Shown piece after piece: positions 17,151 through 25,819 of a stretch of DNA of 50,746 nucleotides. The translations under genes were made by a program, and so were the position numbers. The notes below the pieces were generated by a model. The model did no database searches. It was not told the origin of the DNA and was given only the letters and a program-made list of their open reading frames with translations. The stretch covers positions 1-50,746 of the forward strand of contig NZET01000015.1 of assembly GCA_002690455.1 (NCBI GenBank), written 5' to 3'. This stretch comes from Kiloniella sp. Its GTDB lineage: Bacteria; Pseudomonadota; Alphaproteobacteria; UBA7985. How positions within the stretch are numbered: position 1 is the stretch's first letter; every line of letters begins with the position of its first letter.

Positions 17151-17471
17151 TTAGATGTTGCGTTCGATCCACTGCTTGATCGACGACTTCGGCTGTGCAC
17201 CCGCCATCATGGCTACTGGCTGGCCATCTTTAAAGATCATGAGCGTTGGCAGGTTGCGGACGTTGAGCCCCTGCGCCGTTGCCTGATTCTGATCAACATT
17301 CAGCTTCGTGATGGTAATCTGGTCGGCCATTTCGTCGGAAAGCTGATCCAGCGAAGGTGCAATCGCCTTGCACGGCATACACCAGTCCGCCCAGCAATCG
17401 ACGACAACTGGCTTGTTCGACGCTACAACTTCGTTCTGAAAAGTTGCATCCGTGACTTCTACGACTGCCAT
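17151..17471 (-). CDS. trxA: Thioredoxin
   Basis: 106-residue cytosolic thiol-disulfide oxidoreductase. The active site is WCMPCK (Cys31, Cys34) and the cis-proline is in LPTLMIFKDG. The central pair is Met-Pro, where classical thioredoxin has Gly-Pro, which could shift its redox potential (inference). Buried Asp of PVVVDCWADWC is kept. The ATG at 17471 has AAGGAG seven bases upstream. An open frame continues further but has no family match. The gene follows addA after about 90 bases, a usual alphaproteobacterial neighbourhood, and is convergent with the PIN gene with no spacer. Confidence 0.94.
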   Translation of the reverse strand: MAVVEVTDATFQNEVVASNKPVVVDCWADWCMPCKAIAPSLDQLSDEMADQITITKLNVDQNQATAQGLNVRNLPTLMIFKDGQPVAMMAGAQPKSSIKQWIERNI

Positions 17472-17535
17472 AGTCTGGCTCCTTTCTGGTGCTGGGTCCG
17501 ACTCTCGTTGAGCGGACGCATAAAAAACGGATGGA

Positions 17536-17547
17536 GACCCTAGGGTC
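17536..17547. promoter_or_regulatory. Perfect 12-base palindrome between addA and trxA
   Basis: GACCCTAGGGTC lies about 65 bases upstream of trxA and 14 bases after the addA stop; on the minus strand a TTTTTT run follows 10 bases later. It could be a protein-binding site for the trxA promoter or part of a weak addA terminator. The stem has no free loop, so a strong intrinsic terminator is unlikely. Confidence 0.3.
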
Positions 17548-17561
17548 ACTGCCGAACCCCG

Positions 17562-20500
17562 TCAATCGTTGGCTGCAATTTTTGCAAGCGGGGGCAGGTC
17601 GTCGGCATTCACCTTAACCTCCATTAAGTGGGGACCATCGGTCCATAGCAGAAAGGTGCGGATTGGCTTACTCGGATACAAGTCCTCGAGGACTGCTTTA
17701 TAAGCTGCCAGCTGCGCACGATAGCTCGCAGCCACGTGATCCGGGTCAATAGGCGGCGGGCGGTTGGTCTTGTAGTCCACAATCCAAACATCGTGTTCGC
17801 GCTCGATCAGACGGTCGATTTGCCCGGACACAACCAAATGTCCGATCAGACCCGTAACCGCGACTTCGGCGCGGCTGTCCCGTGCGAATAAGTCGGCGAA
17901 GGCGTCGCCATTTGTGATGGCCAGCACTTCTTGGGACCATCTGTCGACCTGCGTTGCTTCCAGTCCAAGCGCAGGCCGACTCAGATAGCGCCGGGCCGCG
18001 TCCTCCCGATCTTCTGGCGGCAGCACGGGCAAGCGTTGGAGCAGAGCATGCAGCACGTTGCCGCGGAAGAACGGCGATGCGGACTTGTGCCCGCGCAGGG
18101 TTGGCGCTTCAGCGCCTGCGCCTTGAGGGGCGGTGAGCGGTGCACCAGCCTGCACAGGCTCTACCTGTCCCTGCAGCGCCCGCAGCGAAGCCAGCGGCGA
18201 GGGCGCAGCCGGGTCTTCAAGCATCTGGCTGGGCGCGAAGGGGCGCGGAGGTGAGGGCTCGTCCGGCGCTGGCGTCCGCAGACGAGCGAGGAGGTCTGGC
18301 GCGACACGTCCTCGGATTTGCGAAGGCGCAGCGTCGGGCGTTTGATCACGATCACCGCTGGATTTCTGGTCTGGCTGGGGGGGTTGATACAAGCGAAAAA
18401 TTGGTGCTGCCTTCTCACCGTCAACAGGCTTCAGCGATACGATTCCCATGGACGGGTCCGCAGCCTCGAAGGCCTCCTTCACCTGGTCATACCACGACAA
18501 TGCGGTGGGCGAACTGTTGCGGTTTTCATCGCCAGTCCCGTTCCTCCGCGTCTTCCAGCCAGCGATGTAGAGGCGCTCTTTGGCCCGGGTCAGCGCGACG
18601 TACAGCAGACGGCGCTCCTCCTCCATCGCGCGCTTTTTCTCCGCCGTCTCCAACACAGCAATCTGCTCCGGCCGGTCGGGTTCACTGGGCTTCCAATAGG
18701 GTAAAGGCTGCCCATCGAAGTCAAAAGTACCGTCCTCGGGTGATTGCGAGTCCCACCAGCGCAGTTGGTCGCGGATGGTGTCATCGGTACGGCGTTGGGT
18801 CTGGGGTAGGATCACAACAGGGGCCTCCAGCCCCTTCGCGCCATGTGCGGTCATGATGCGCACCCCCCCGTCGGTGGAATCCTGATCGCGCTTTACCTCG
18901 ATCTCTGCCTTACGCAACCACCCCAGAAACCCCGGCAGGGTCGGCGTATTGGCCCGCTCATAGGTCAGAGCCGCCCGGAGGAACTCGCGCAAAGCATCAC
19001 TGCCCTGGGGGCCGAGCCGGGCCGCGAACCGCTCCGATCCGCCCAGCCGGTTCAGAAGAAAGCTGAAGAATGTGTGTGGCGTCGAAGCCAATTGACCACG
19101 CAGAGTTCTGATCAGCCGCAGGACATCCTGCGCCTCGCTCGATCGGCCGCTTTCGGCAGCTTTGACGATGGCGGTTTCCAATGTTTCGCCCCGGCTGCGG
19201 TTGTGTGCCCAGTCAAACAGTCGGGCCTCGCTGATCCCGCACAGGGGGCTGCGGAGAACCGTCGCCAGCCCCAGATCATCGGCGGGTTGGAGCAGGTATT
19301 CAGTGAGCACGATCAGGTCGCGAACCGCAATTTCCTCATGCAGCTTGAGCCGGTCCGCCCCTGCGACACGCACACCGCGGGTCTTGAGCCGCTGCGTCAG
19401 CGTGCTGATAAAAGGGCCCGACCTTGAGCGCATCAAAACCATGATGTCTTCGGGTCGCATGGGTCGCCCCTGGCCTTCCAGCCAACCCTGATCGCCTGGG
19501 CGGGCATCCCCCTTGGTCCAGCGCGCAATCCTATTGGCAAGGATCTCCGCCAGTTCCACCTCCGGTCGGCTCTCCTGGTCTTCATCGTCATCGAGCAGAT
19601 TGACCGATGCTGCCTTATCCTTGGGCGGGGCTTCGATCTGCTGCCAGACCTCCACCAATCCCCCAGCTCCGGCCTTGCCTGATAAGTGCGCAGGCCAGCC
19701 CTCTCCGTCAAAGGTAAGGCCGCTCGCATTCTCGCCGTGACGGAACAGGCAATCTACAGCGGTCAGGATTGGCTGAGAGGAGCGGAAGGTCACGTTGAGA
19801 GTCTGCGCCAACCAGTTCTGCCCGGCGCGCTGCACATCGACCTCGAAGCGTTGCTTCATGGCTTGAAAAACCTGCGGATCAGCGCGCTGAAAGCCGTAGA
19901 TCGATTGCTTCAGATCGCCAACGACGAAGCTGGTTCGAAATCCTTTATCCGGTTGGCCCATCTCCGGGTCGGTGCCGTCATAAAAGGCGTTGGTGAGACC
20001 CCGAACGATGGCCCACTGGTCGGGGTTTGTGTCCTGTGCCTCGTCAACCAAAACGTGCCGCAAGCCCTGGTCCAGCTTGAACGCGACCCAGAGCCCCGCC
20101 CCAGCATCGGCTGTCAGCAGATGGATTGTGCGCAGGATCAGGTCATCGAAGTCGACACGGCTCCGGGCGGCCTTCAAAGCCTCGTAGTCGTCAAGCACGC
20201 TGAAAGCGGTATCAAGCAGTGCTGCCGATATATCCGCCTGACGCAGGGCCTTCATGCTGTTTCGCAGCCTGCAAACTCGCTCTTTCTCCTGCTCCAATGC
20301 GTCACGAGCGACAGGCTCATCTTTGAAAAAGCCCTTGGTCAGCATATACTCGAAATTCCGGGGCTTATCCTCGCCATTGAGCAAAAAATTCTGATAAGTC
20401 TCCCACTTCAACCGGCGGGCTGCATCGTCTGGCAGACCAAGCCACTCAATAGCGTCGAAAGCCGGCGCGTTGCGGCTGTTTGGCTGCTTTCCCGTCCTGT

Positions 20501-21365
20501 GCGCCCACTCAGCGTAGGCACGCAGGGCGTTACGAACCGGTTTCGGCGGCTGCCCGCCGCAAATCATGCACTCACGCAACTCTTCTGCTGTCGTTCCATC
20601 TTTCAGACCTAGCATCTCTCGGAATGGCGCAAGAATTTCGGCCGCAGACCGCTTGCTCGCCCCGCGCAGGCGGAGCAACCGCCCCCGCTCCCGCACCAAA
20701 GCCGCGATCAGACCACGAAAACTGTCTTCACCCAGGATTTCAAACACCTGTGCCGAGGCACGATCCTCGCGGGTGACCAAGCCGACTAAATGCCGGTCAA
20801 CTGACGTTTCCAATAAGGCTGCAGCCTCGCCGTCGTCGAGCACGCGAAAACCAGGCTGCACCCCGGATTCGACCGGGAACCGCCCCAGCAGCGATTGAGC
20901 GAAGGCGTGGATCGTCTGAATGTTCAGGCCGCCCGGCGCTTCGAGCATGCGCGCGAACAACCGTCGTGCGAGCGCCATCTGCTCTGCGCACGGATGATTC
21001 CCGGCGAGCCGGAACAGCTCTTCCCGAAGCTTTTCATCACTGAGTGTGACCCATTTTTCCAGCGCCTTGCTGACCCGGTCGGCCATTTCTGCAGCCGCGG
21101 CTTTGGTAAATGTCAGCGCAAGGATCTGACTGGGCTGAACACCTTCTAGTAGCAGGGCAAGCAGCCGATTGGTGAGGACGAGGGTCTTGCCGGTGCCGGC
21201 GGAAGCGGCAACCCAGGCCGTCACCTGCGGATCTGCCGCACGGCGCTGGCCCTCCGTTGCTGTACGGATCACCGTCGGCTGGTTGTCGCCATCGATTGTC
21301 GGATCCCATAGCGGCGCCGCCTTGTTGTGGTCAGTCGCTTCCAACGCTACGGCCCTCCCACTCAT
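17562..21365 (-). CDS. addA: AddA helicase-nuclease subunit (double-strand break repair)
   Basis: About 1267 residues; with AddB it forms the RecBCD-like enzyme that resects double-strand breaks for RecA loading. UvrD/SF1 motifs in order: Walker A AASAGTGKT and ALTFTKAAAAEM near the N-terminus, motif II VDEAQDTNPDQW, motif III VVGDLKQSIYGFQRA, motif V MTAHGAKGLE, motif VI LLYVALTRAKERLY. The C-terminal RecB-type nuclease shows DRLIEREHDVWIVDYKTN with the catalytic D-Y-K. A Pro-rich linker lies between helicase and nuclease. I chose ATG 21365, which overlaps the end of addB by 35 bases; the ribosome site is poor, so coupling with addB is likely. Long antisense open frames cover this gene but follow from its codon use. 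Confidence 0.95.
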   Translation of the reverse strand: MSGRAVALEATDHNKAAPLWDPTIDGDNQPTVIRTATEGQRRAADPQVTAWVAASAGTGKTLVLTNRLLALLLEGVQPSQILALTFTKAAAAEMADRVSKALEKWVTLSDEKLREELFRLAGNHPCAEQMALARRLFARMLEAPGGLNIQTIHAFAQSLLGRFPVESGVQPGFRVLDDGEAAALLETSVDRHLVGLVTREDRASAQVFEILGEDSFRGLIAALVRERGRLLRLRGASKRSAAEILAPFREMLGLKDGTTAEELRECMICGGQPPKPVRNALRAYAEWAHRTGKQPNSRNAPAFDAIEWLGLPDDAARRLKWETYQNFLLNGEDKPRNFEYMLTKGFFKDEPVARDALEQEKERVCRLRNSMKALRQADISAALLDTAFSVLDDYEALKAARSRVDFDDLILRTIHLLTADAGAGLWVAFKLDQGLRHVLVDEAQDTNPDQWAIVRGLTNAFYDGTDPEMGQPDKGFRTSFVVGDLKQSIYGFQRADPQVFQAMKQRFEVDVQRAGQNWLAQTLNVTFRSSQPILTAVDCLFRHGENASGLTFDGEGWPAHLSGKAGAGGLVEVWQQIEAPPKDKAASVNLLDDDEDQESRPEVELAEILANRIARWTKGDARPGDQGWLEGQGRPMRPEDIMVLMRSRSGPFISTLTQRLKTRGVRVAGADRLKLHEEIAVRDLIVLTEYLLQPADDLGLATVLRSPLCGISEARLFDWAHNRSRGETLETAIVKAAESGRSSEAQDVLRLIRTLRGQLASTPHTFFSFLLNRLGGSERFAARLGPQGSDALREFLRAALTYERANTPTLPGFLGWLRKAEIEVKRDQDSTDGGVRIMTAHGAKGLEAPVVILPQTQRRTDDTIRDQLRWWDSQSPEDGTFDFDGQPLPYWKPSEPDRPEQIAVLETAEKKRAMEEERRLLYVALTRAKERLYIAGWKTRRNGTGDENRNSSPTALSWYDQVKEAFEAADPSMGIVSLKPVDGEKAAPIFRLYQPPQPDQKSSGDRDQTPDAAPSQIRGRVAPDLLARLRTPAPDEPSPPRPFAPSQMLEDPAAPSPLASLRALQGQVEPVQAGAPLTAPQGAGAEAPTLRGHKSASPFFRGNVLHALLQRLPVLPPEDREDAARRYLSRPALGLEATQVDRWSQEVLAITNGDAFADLFARDSRAEVAVTGLIGHLVVSGQIDRLIEREHDVWIVDYKTNRPPPIDPDHVAASYRAQLAAYKAVLEDLYPSKPIRTFLLWTDGPHLMEVKVNADDLPPLAKIAAND

Positions 21366-24300
21366 CCTGCCGGGCGAGGTGGATATAGTCCCCCTGGCGC
21401 ACCACGCGCGCCTTGAAGGCTTCATCTGGGTTCTGATACTTGGCAACCAGCCCGACAAGCATCGCCCAACTTTCCTCGATCACTGTTTTGATTTCCTCGG
21501 CCGAGGAGGTTTTTCGCGGCACCGCCTTAATGGTGCCGCCCGCGTTCTTGCCGTCGACTTGCCAATACTCAAGTCGATTGATGTTGGCACCTTTATCAAG
21601 GCCCTCGAACGCACCACGCTCGATCAGCGCACCTTCGAGCGAAAGTTGTGGGCTCAGCCCTTCAGATACGGCAGTGCCCGAAGGAACTGAGCCACTCTTG
21701 TAGTCGACAATATAAAGATTACCCTGTGTATCGCGGTCGATACGGTCCGCACGACATCGCAGGCAGTATTCGATGCCCTCCACGAAAAAGCGATGCTCGA
21801 CCTCTTGCTCGATCAAAGGCGAGGTCCGTCCCGAGGCCCGCAGTGAAGCTTCAGTCTGCGCAAACCATTGCGCCATTTTCACCAGCCTAGGATGCCAGAG
21901 CGCGAGCTGCGCATCGGTCAGTCCACTGGTACGAAAACCAGCAACGAGCGCCGTAAGCACGATGGCCTCATAGTCCTCGCCGAGCGGGCCGGGATGGTCG
22001 CGCACGACGTCTTCTAGCGCCTTGTGGATCACGGTCCCGCGCAAGGCGACGTCAACCCGTCCACCAATGGGCTCCAGTGGCCTCAGCCGCAGGCTGTGTT
22101 TGACGTAAATTTCGTAAGGGTTCTTCAGCCAGCGTTCAATAGCAGTGACGGAAAAGGCTGTTGGCCGCGCGGCAACAGGTGGCTTCGGTCGGGGCGGACG
22201 AGCGCCCTGGGGTTGGTCCGCGGCGTCGATGTTCTGGGCGGCGGTCGCAAAGCAAAGGCCCGGTGGGTCGAGCACCGCCGTGGATTTGGTGATTTTGAGA
22301 AAGGCCAACAAGCGCTTGATGAAACGCGAGGGAACCGTCGCACCGCCGTCAACCAGAGCAGCGCGGGTCAAAATCACCTCTGCACAGCCAAAGGCCTGAC
22401 AAAAGTCATGCGCCGACAGGCCGATCCGTCGTTCGACGGGAGGAAGTCCGAAGCTACTCCGCATCGGCCGTGACATCCATGGCCCCGGCTGGGTTTCGGC
22501 GGGCCACGTGCCTTCGTTCAACCCGCCGAGAATGATCCGATCAACACTGGTCAGGCGCGCCTCAATCCCACCAAGGATGAGAACACGCGGGTGCCCGACG
22601 AAGGGCGAGCGTAGCGTCATACCCTGCGCCGCGCGGTCGAGTAGCGCCACAAAGGTTGGCAGCGCCAGTGGACGTTCAGCAATCGGCCCAGTCCCAGTCC
22701 CAGGCCCAGGCCCAGGCCCAGGCCCAGGCCCAGTCCCCGCCGATCTGGAACCTGCAGAATCACCCTCAGCTCGAGCATAACTCACGTCACGCTCGGTCAG
22801 CGCTTGCGCCCATTCGCTGACAAAGGCGGACATTGCCTCTGAACCAGTCTGCGACCATGCGATGGATCCCACCGCCTCATCCGGGCTTTGACTCAGCGCT
22901 TCAACACACTCCAAGGTGGCCAGCAACCAATCAAAAGCATTCCATAGCGGCTTGTCTTCGCCTTGCTCTGCCATCTCCCACAATACGCGCGTTGCTGCCA
23001 CAACCCGATCGAGCACGCTATGGGCCTGCACCACCCCGGGTGAAGAAGGGTGGGCGCGCAGCCAGTTTTGAAGCGGGGTAAAGCCTTGTCCGGATGCAGT
23101 TTGACGCAGGACTTCCAGGTCAAGGCAAGCCCGGCCTTGCTGCCGCGTCGCCTCGTCCAGCCCAAGCTGGCACTGGGGGTGGTGCAGCAGCGCCAGCAAG
23201 TCAAAATGATCCACCCGCGAGGCCACCAGATCGAGCACGATGCAGGCAAATTTAAAGGTTGGGGTCTCGGCCAGCTGCAACCCTGCTGAATCATCCGGCT
23301 CGATGCCCCACCGCTGTAGGTGTCCACGAACACGGGTTGCCAGCATCCGGTCTGGTGTGACCAGCGCTGAGACGAAGGCGGGGCGGTCGAGCCCGTCGCG
23401 CAACGCCAGTGCAATGGTTTTGGCCTCGGTGTCATCATCGTCGCACTGGTACAGCGTTACCAGCTCAAAAGCGGTTGCGATGGCCTCTGATGTCAAAGTC
23501 TCTTCGCCGCGCGCGCCAGCGGCAGCCTTGGCTTCCCTCTCTGCCTCTGCTCCTGTAACTATCCGCCAGCCCTCAGTCTCACTTGCCGTGATTTCTGCAG
23601 GCAGCATGGCGCGGGACAGCAGACGGGTGCGCGCTTCCCGCTCCCCAGCGCCAGACCACGGCCAGCGCCTGACCGCCTCCGGCCCGCAGCCGCAGGCATT
23701 CAGCAACTCGGTAAAGCCGTGCTGTGGATGGGTGACTTCACCAGCGATTTCACCCCATGCTTCAGCGCTGAGGTCTTCATCCAGTCCGGGAAGGATGACG
23801 ACCCCCTGCGGCAGATCCAGCACGGCCGAGAGCAAATCCCGCGTAGAGGGGATAGAGCCCGTCGACCCGGCGGCAAAGACCGGCCCTGTCGGCGGTGCCA
23901 GTCGCCATTGCCGGATCTGGTTTTCCACTGCGCGCCGGCGGCGTGCAGCGGCAGAGATCAGGCCCGCTTCAGCCTCTACTCCCGGCCAAACCTCATAGAG
24001 AATGGACAGGAACAAGAGCGATTTCTGCCAGTGCTCGGCGAGGTCTTGGTTCTGGACTAAGCTGGGCAAGCGGTCTGGGCGAATGCCTTCGGTCTCAATC
24101 TGATCCATGAGGCGGCCAAGCTCCTGCGCCAGCGCCATGACGTGGTCTGGGGACAGCGAAGGATCCTTGTAGGCGACCAGCTCAGCCAGCACCGCGTCTC
24201 GTCGCAGCCGGGGCCAGGCGTCGGCCAGGTCCAGGTCAGCGTCAGGTAGCGCTTCAGGGTCAATCCCGCCAGCGATTGACTCGCCCACAGCGTCTTCATC

Positions 24301-24513
24301 CGACAAATCTCCCATGGGGACCAATCGGGGCAGCAGTAGCGCCCTTCCCTCACGCAGCCGGAGGAAGGTCGTCTGCAGGCTCCGGCAGGAACGGCGATTG
24401 GGCAGCAGGATCAGTGCATTGGCGAGGTCTATATCAGCAGCCAGTAGCCCGCGTGCCAGCGTCATTCCGAAGTCGTCAAAGGATGGAATATTGTACAAAC
24501 CTTTGATTTTCAT
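21331..24513 (-). CDS. addB: AddB nuclease subunit (double-strand break repair)
   Basis: 1060-residue partner of AddA. The N-terminal inactivated helicase domain begins GLYNIPSFDDFGMTLARGLL and LILLPNRRSCRSLQ. The C-terminal nuclease shows RADRIDRD, YIVDYKSG and PQLSLEGAL, the RecB-family Asp, Asp-x-Lys and Gln-x-x-x-Glu motifs, so this second nuclease should be active. A Gly-Pro/Gly-Thr run of 18 residues occurs near residue 600, encoded by a hexanucleotide repeat (22687-22734). The ATG overlaps the tsaE stop by one base beyond the codon (ATGA), and the 3' end overlaps addA, so tsaE-addB-addA form one translated chain. Confidence 0.95.
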   Translation of the reverse strand: MKIKGLYNIPSFDDFGMTLARGLLAADIDLANALILLPNRRSCRSLQTTFLRLREGRALLLPRLVPMGDLSDEDAVGESIAGGIDPEALPDADLDLADAWPRLRRDAVLAELVAYKDPSLSPDHVMALAQELGRLMDQIETEGIRPDRLPSLVQNQDLAEHWQKSLLFLSILYEVWPGVEAEAGLISAAARRRRAVENQIRQWRLAPPTGPVFAAGSTGSIPSTRDLLSAVLDLPQGVVILPGLDEDLSAEAWGEIAGEVTHPQHGFTELLNACGCGPEAVRRWPWSGAGEREARTRLLSRAMLPAEITASETEGWRIVTGAEAEREAKAAAGARGEETLTSEAIATAFELVTLYQCDDDDTEAKTIALALRDGLDRPAFVSALVTPDRMLATRVRGHLQRWGIEPDDSAGLQLAETPTFKFACIVLDLVASRVDHFDLLALLHHPQCQLGLDEATRQQGRACLDLEVLRQTASGQGFTPLQNWLRAHPSSPGVVQAHSVLDRVVAATRVLWEMAEQGEDKPLWNAFDWLLATLECVEALSQSPDEAVGSIAWSQTGSEAMSAFVSEWAQALTERDVSYARAEGDSAGSRSAGTGPGPGPGPGPGTGTGPIAERPLALPTFVALLDRAAQGMTLRSPFVGHPRVLILGGIEARLTSVDRIILGGLNEGTWPAETQPGPWMSRPMRSSFGLPPVERRIGLSAHDFCQAFGCAEVILTRAALVDGGATVPSRFIKRLLAFLKITKSTAVLDPPGLCFATAAQNIDAADQPQGARPPRPKPPVAARPTAFSVTAIERWLKNPYEIYVKHSLRLRPLEPIGGRVDVALRGTVIHKALEDVVRDHPGPLGEDYEAIVLTALVAGFRTSGLTDAQLALWHPRLVKMAQWFAQTEASLRASGRTSPLIEQEVEHRFFVEGIEYCLRCRADRIDRDTQGNLYIVDYKSGSVPSGTAVSEGLSPQLSLEGALIERGAFEGLDKGANINRLEYWQVDGKNAGGTIKAVPRKTSSAEEIKTVIEESWAMLVGLVAKYQNPDEAFKARVVRQGDYIHLARQDEWEGRSVGSD
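22687..22734. repeat. Hexanucleotide repeat (CCCAGG/CCCAGT) x8 inside addB
   Basis: Eight uninterrupted 6-base units on the plus strand: two CCCAGT, five CCCAGG, one CCCAGT. On the coding strand they give alternating Gly-Pro and Gly-Thr. Because units are two codons long, gain or loss by slippage keeps the frame, so length could vary between strains without loss of AddB. Confidence 0.95.
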
Positions 24514-25013
24514 GAAAAATTCAGCTCCAGCCGTGGCTTCCAGCCTGCGTTACCACAAAGGCAAATCTGCCGCCCTTCAGCCTCGTTGATCTCGTTGTCT
24601 CGTCCCCCGATTGCATCCAACCGGACTAGCAACGCAGTTGGTGGAGCCAGCGAACCCAGCCTTTCCGGCCATTCCACGAGCGTCACGCCATCTGCCCGCG
24701 CGTCGTCCCAACCAAGGTCGAACACGTCCTCCGCCTCCCCCAGTCGATAGAGATCGAAGTGGGTCAGCGCAAAGTCGGGTAAGTCGTAAATCTGGCTAAG
24801 GGTAAATGTCGGACTAGGAACGATCAGCTGAGCATCGCCGGCCAGCGACCGGATCAATGCGCGCGCAAAGGCCGTCTTTCCCGCCCCCAAATCACCCTGC
24901 AATAACACGCAATCACCCAAGCGCAGACACTCCCCAAGCGCCGATGCAACGCGCCCAGTTCCTGCTTCGGTTTCGACCGTTATGCGAAAGAGATCATGCC
25001 GTGGCTCATCCAT
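24510..25013 (-). CDS. tsaE: tRNA threonylcarbamoyladenosine biosynthesis ATPase TsaE
   Basis: 167 residues. With TsaB and TsaD it makes the t6A37 modification of ANN-decoding tRNAs. The P-loop is LLQGDLGAGKTAFARAL, followed by the family segments VPSPTFTLSQIYDLP (switch region) and FALTHFDLYRLGEAEDVFDLGWDD, with VTLVEWPERLG near the end. The ATG at 25013 begins MDEPRHDLF; a TTG at 25022 would add three residues. It is placed between the SH3-like gene and addB; its TGA overlaps the addB ATG. Confidence 0.94.
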   Translation of the reverse strand: MDEPRHDLFRITVETEAGTGRVASALGECLRLGDCVLLQGDLGAGKTAFARALIRSLAGDAQLIVPSPTFTLSQIYDLPDFALTHFDLYRLGEAEDVFDLGWDDARADGVTLVEWPERLGSLAPPTALLVRLDAIGGRDNEINEAEGRQICLCGNAGWKPRLELNFS

Positions 25014-25077
25014 AACGGGCAAGCTGGCACGAGAACATTATGAGTACAATAGGTCTTGAAGGGGGTGGCTGTTGAAA

Positions 25078-25605
25078 TCAGTTGATTAGTTCGTGGCCAT
25101 AGACGCCATAGATAACTGGCATGGGCAGCCAGCCATTCAAATTGTCCACCTGAACGTGACACCAATGGTCCTGACAGGCCTTAAGGTGAACAATCACGTC
25201 TTCTTCGAGGATGGCGATCACGTCCGAGTCCTGCGTGCCCATGCGGAACAGAGGCGTGCGGTCCTTCTGGATCATGCCCGTCCGGTGATTGTGGAGCACA
25301 CTGGTCCCCATCCAGCCCAAGGTTCCGTCACGATCACGGACCTTCCGCCAGTTGCCGAACTCGCCCACGACTTCAATCGGCATGAATTGCCGCTGGTAGA
25401 CCCATTCGATCGCATGGTTCTTGGTGGGTCCACGGCGCATGTAGGCGTCTTCATTCTTGAGAGAGACCCAGCGCGGGAGCGCCTCGCCCGTCACACGGCC
25501 ATAACGTTCAGCCTCGGCGTGCGAAGCGGGGGCAAGCGCCATCATCGCGCCAATCAGCACGAGCGAAATAGATAGAAGCCAGGTGAGGTGCCGAAGGGTG
25601 GGCAT
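25078..25605 (-). CDS. Exported SH3-like domain protein
   Basis: 175 residues with a cleavable signal peptide (basic start MPTLRH, hydrophobic core, likely cut after SHA at ~30). The mature part holds two bacterial SH3-like repeats: one at ~48-105 (VSLKNEDAYMRRGPTKNHAIEW... GWMGTSVL) and one at ~110-170 (TPLFRMGTQDSDVIAILEEDVIV... NGWLPMPVIYGV). Such SH3 repeats bind peptidoglycan or act as periplasmic adaptor modules; the family is often listed as SH3-domain protein of alphaproteobacteria (COG3807-like, from memory). The ATG at 25605 begins the signal peptide; an upstream in-frame start at 25644 would block it. It precedes tsaE by 64 bases. Confidence 0.85.
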   Translation of the reverse strand: MPTLRHLTWLLSISLVLIGAMMALAPASHAEAERYGRVTGEALPRWVSLKNEDAYMRRGPTKNHAIEWVYQRQFMPIEVVGEFGNWRKVRDRDGTLGWMGTSVLHNHRTGMIQKDRTPLFRMGTQDSDVIAILEEDVIVHLKACQDHWCHVQVDNLNGWLPMPVIYGVYGHELIN

Positions 25606-25681
25606 GGAATTTCCCGCCCGACGGCTGGTACCACTGAAATGCACGGTAATGAGTCCGTTTTATCGCGTATAAAAATATTCG

Positions 25682-25727
25682 GTTGGCGGCTTTAAGCCCG
25701 CGCAGATAAATTTCGCGGCCCGCCAAC
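25682..25727 (-). terminator. Hairpin between the MoeB-like and SH3 genes, possible terminator
   Basis: Arms GTTGGCGG (25682-25689) and CCGCCAAC (25720-25727) pair perfectly, with a second inner CGCG/CGCG pairing. Read on the minus strand the hairpin is followed by CGAATATTTTTATA, a T-rich stretch. It would end the ubiE-to-MoeB transcript before the SH3-like gene. The loop is long, so its strength is uncertain; an operator is an alternative. Confidence 0.4.
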
Positions 25728-25819
25728 TCCCAATCTATGACGAACAGAATCTATGGATTCAAGTGTTTTACGAGTTTTTCTTCAGAAATAGCTTCTAAAT
25801 TGCGCCTAGACGATCCGAA

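Noticed and set aside
18140..20612. Long open frames antisense to addA
   Set aside because: They mirror the GC-rich third positions of addA and have no ribosome sites or family features. The addA frame contains all helicase and nuclease motifs.
22687..22734. CRISPR array
   Set aside because: The repeat unit is 6 bases with no spacers and is inside a coding gene. No other regularly spaced repeats are present in the window.
22500..24000. Long open frames antisense to addB
   Set aside because: Same reason: shadows of a GC-rich gene whose own frame shows AddB motifs.
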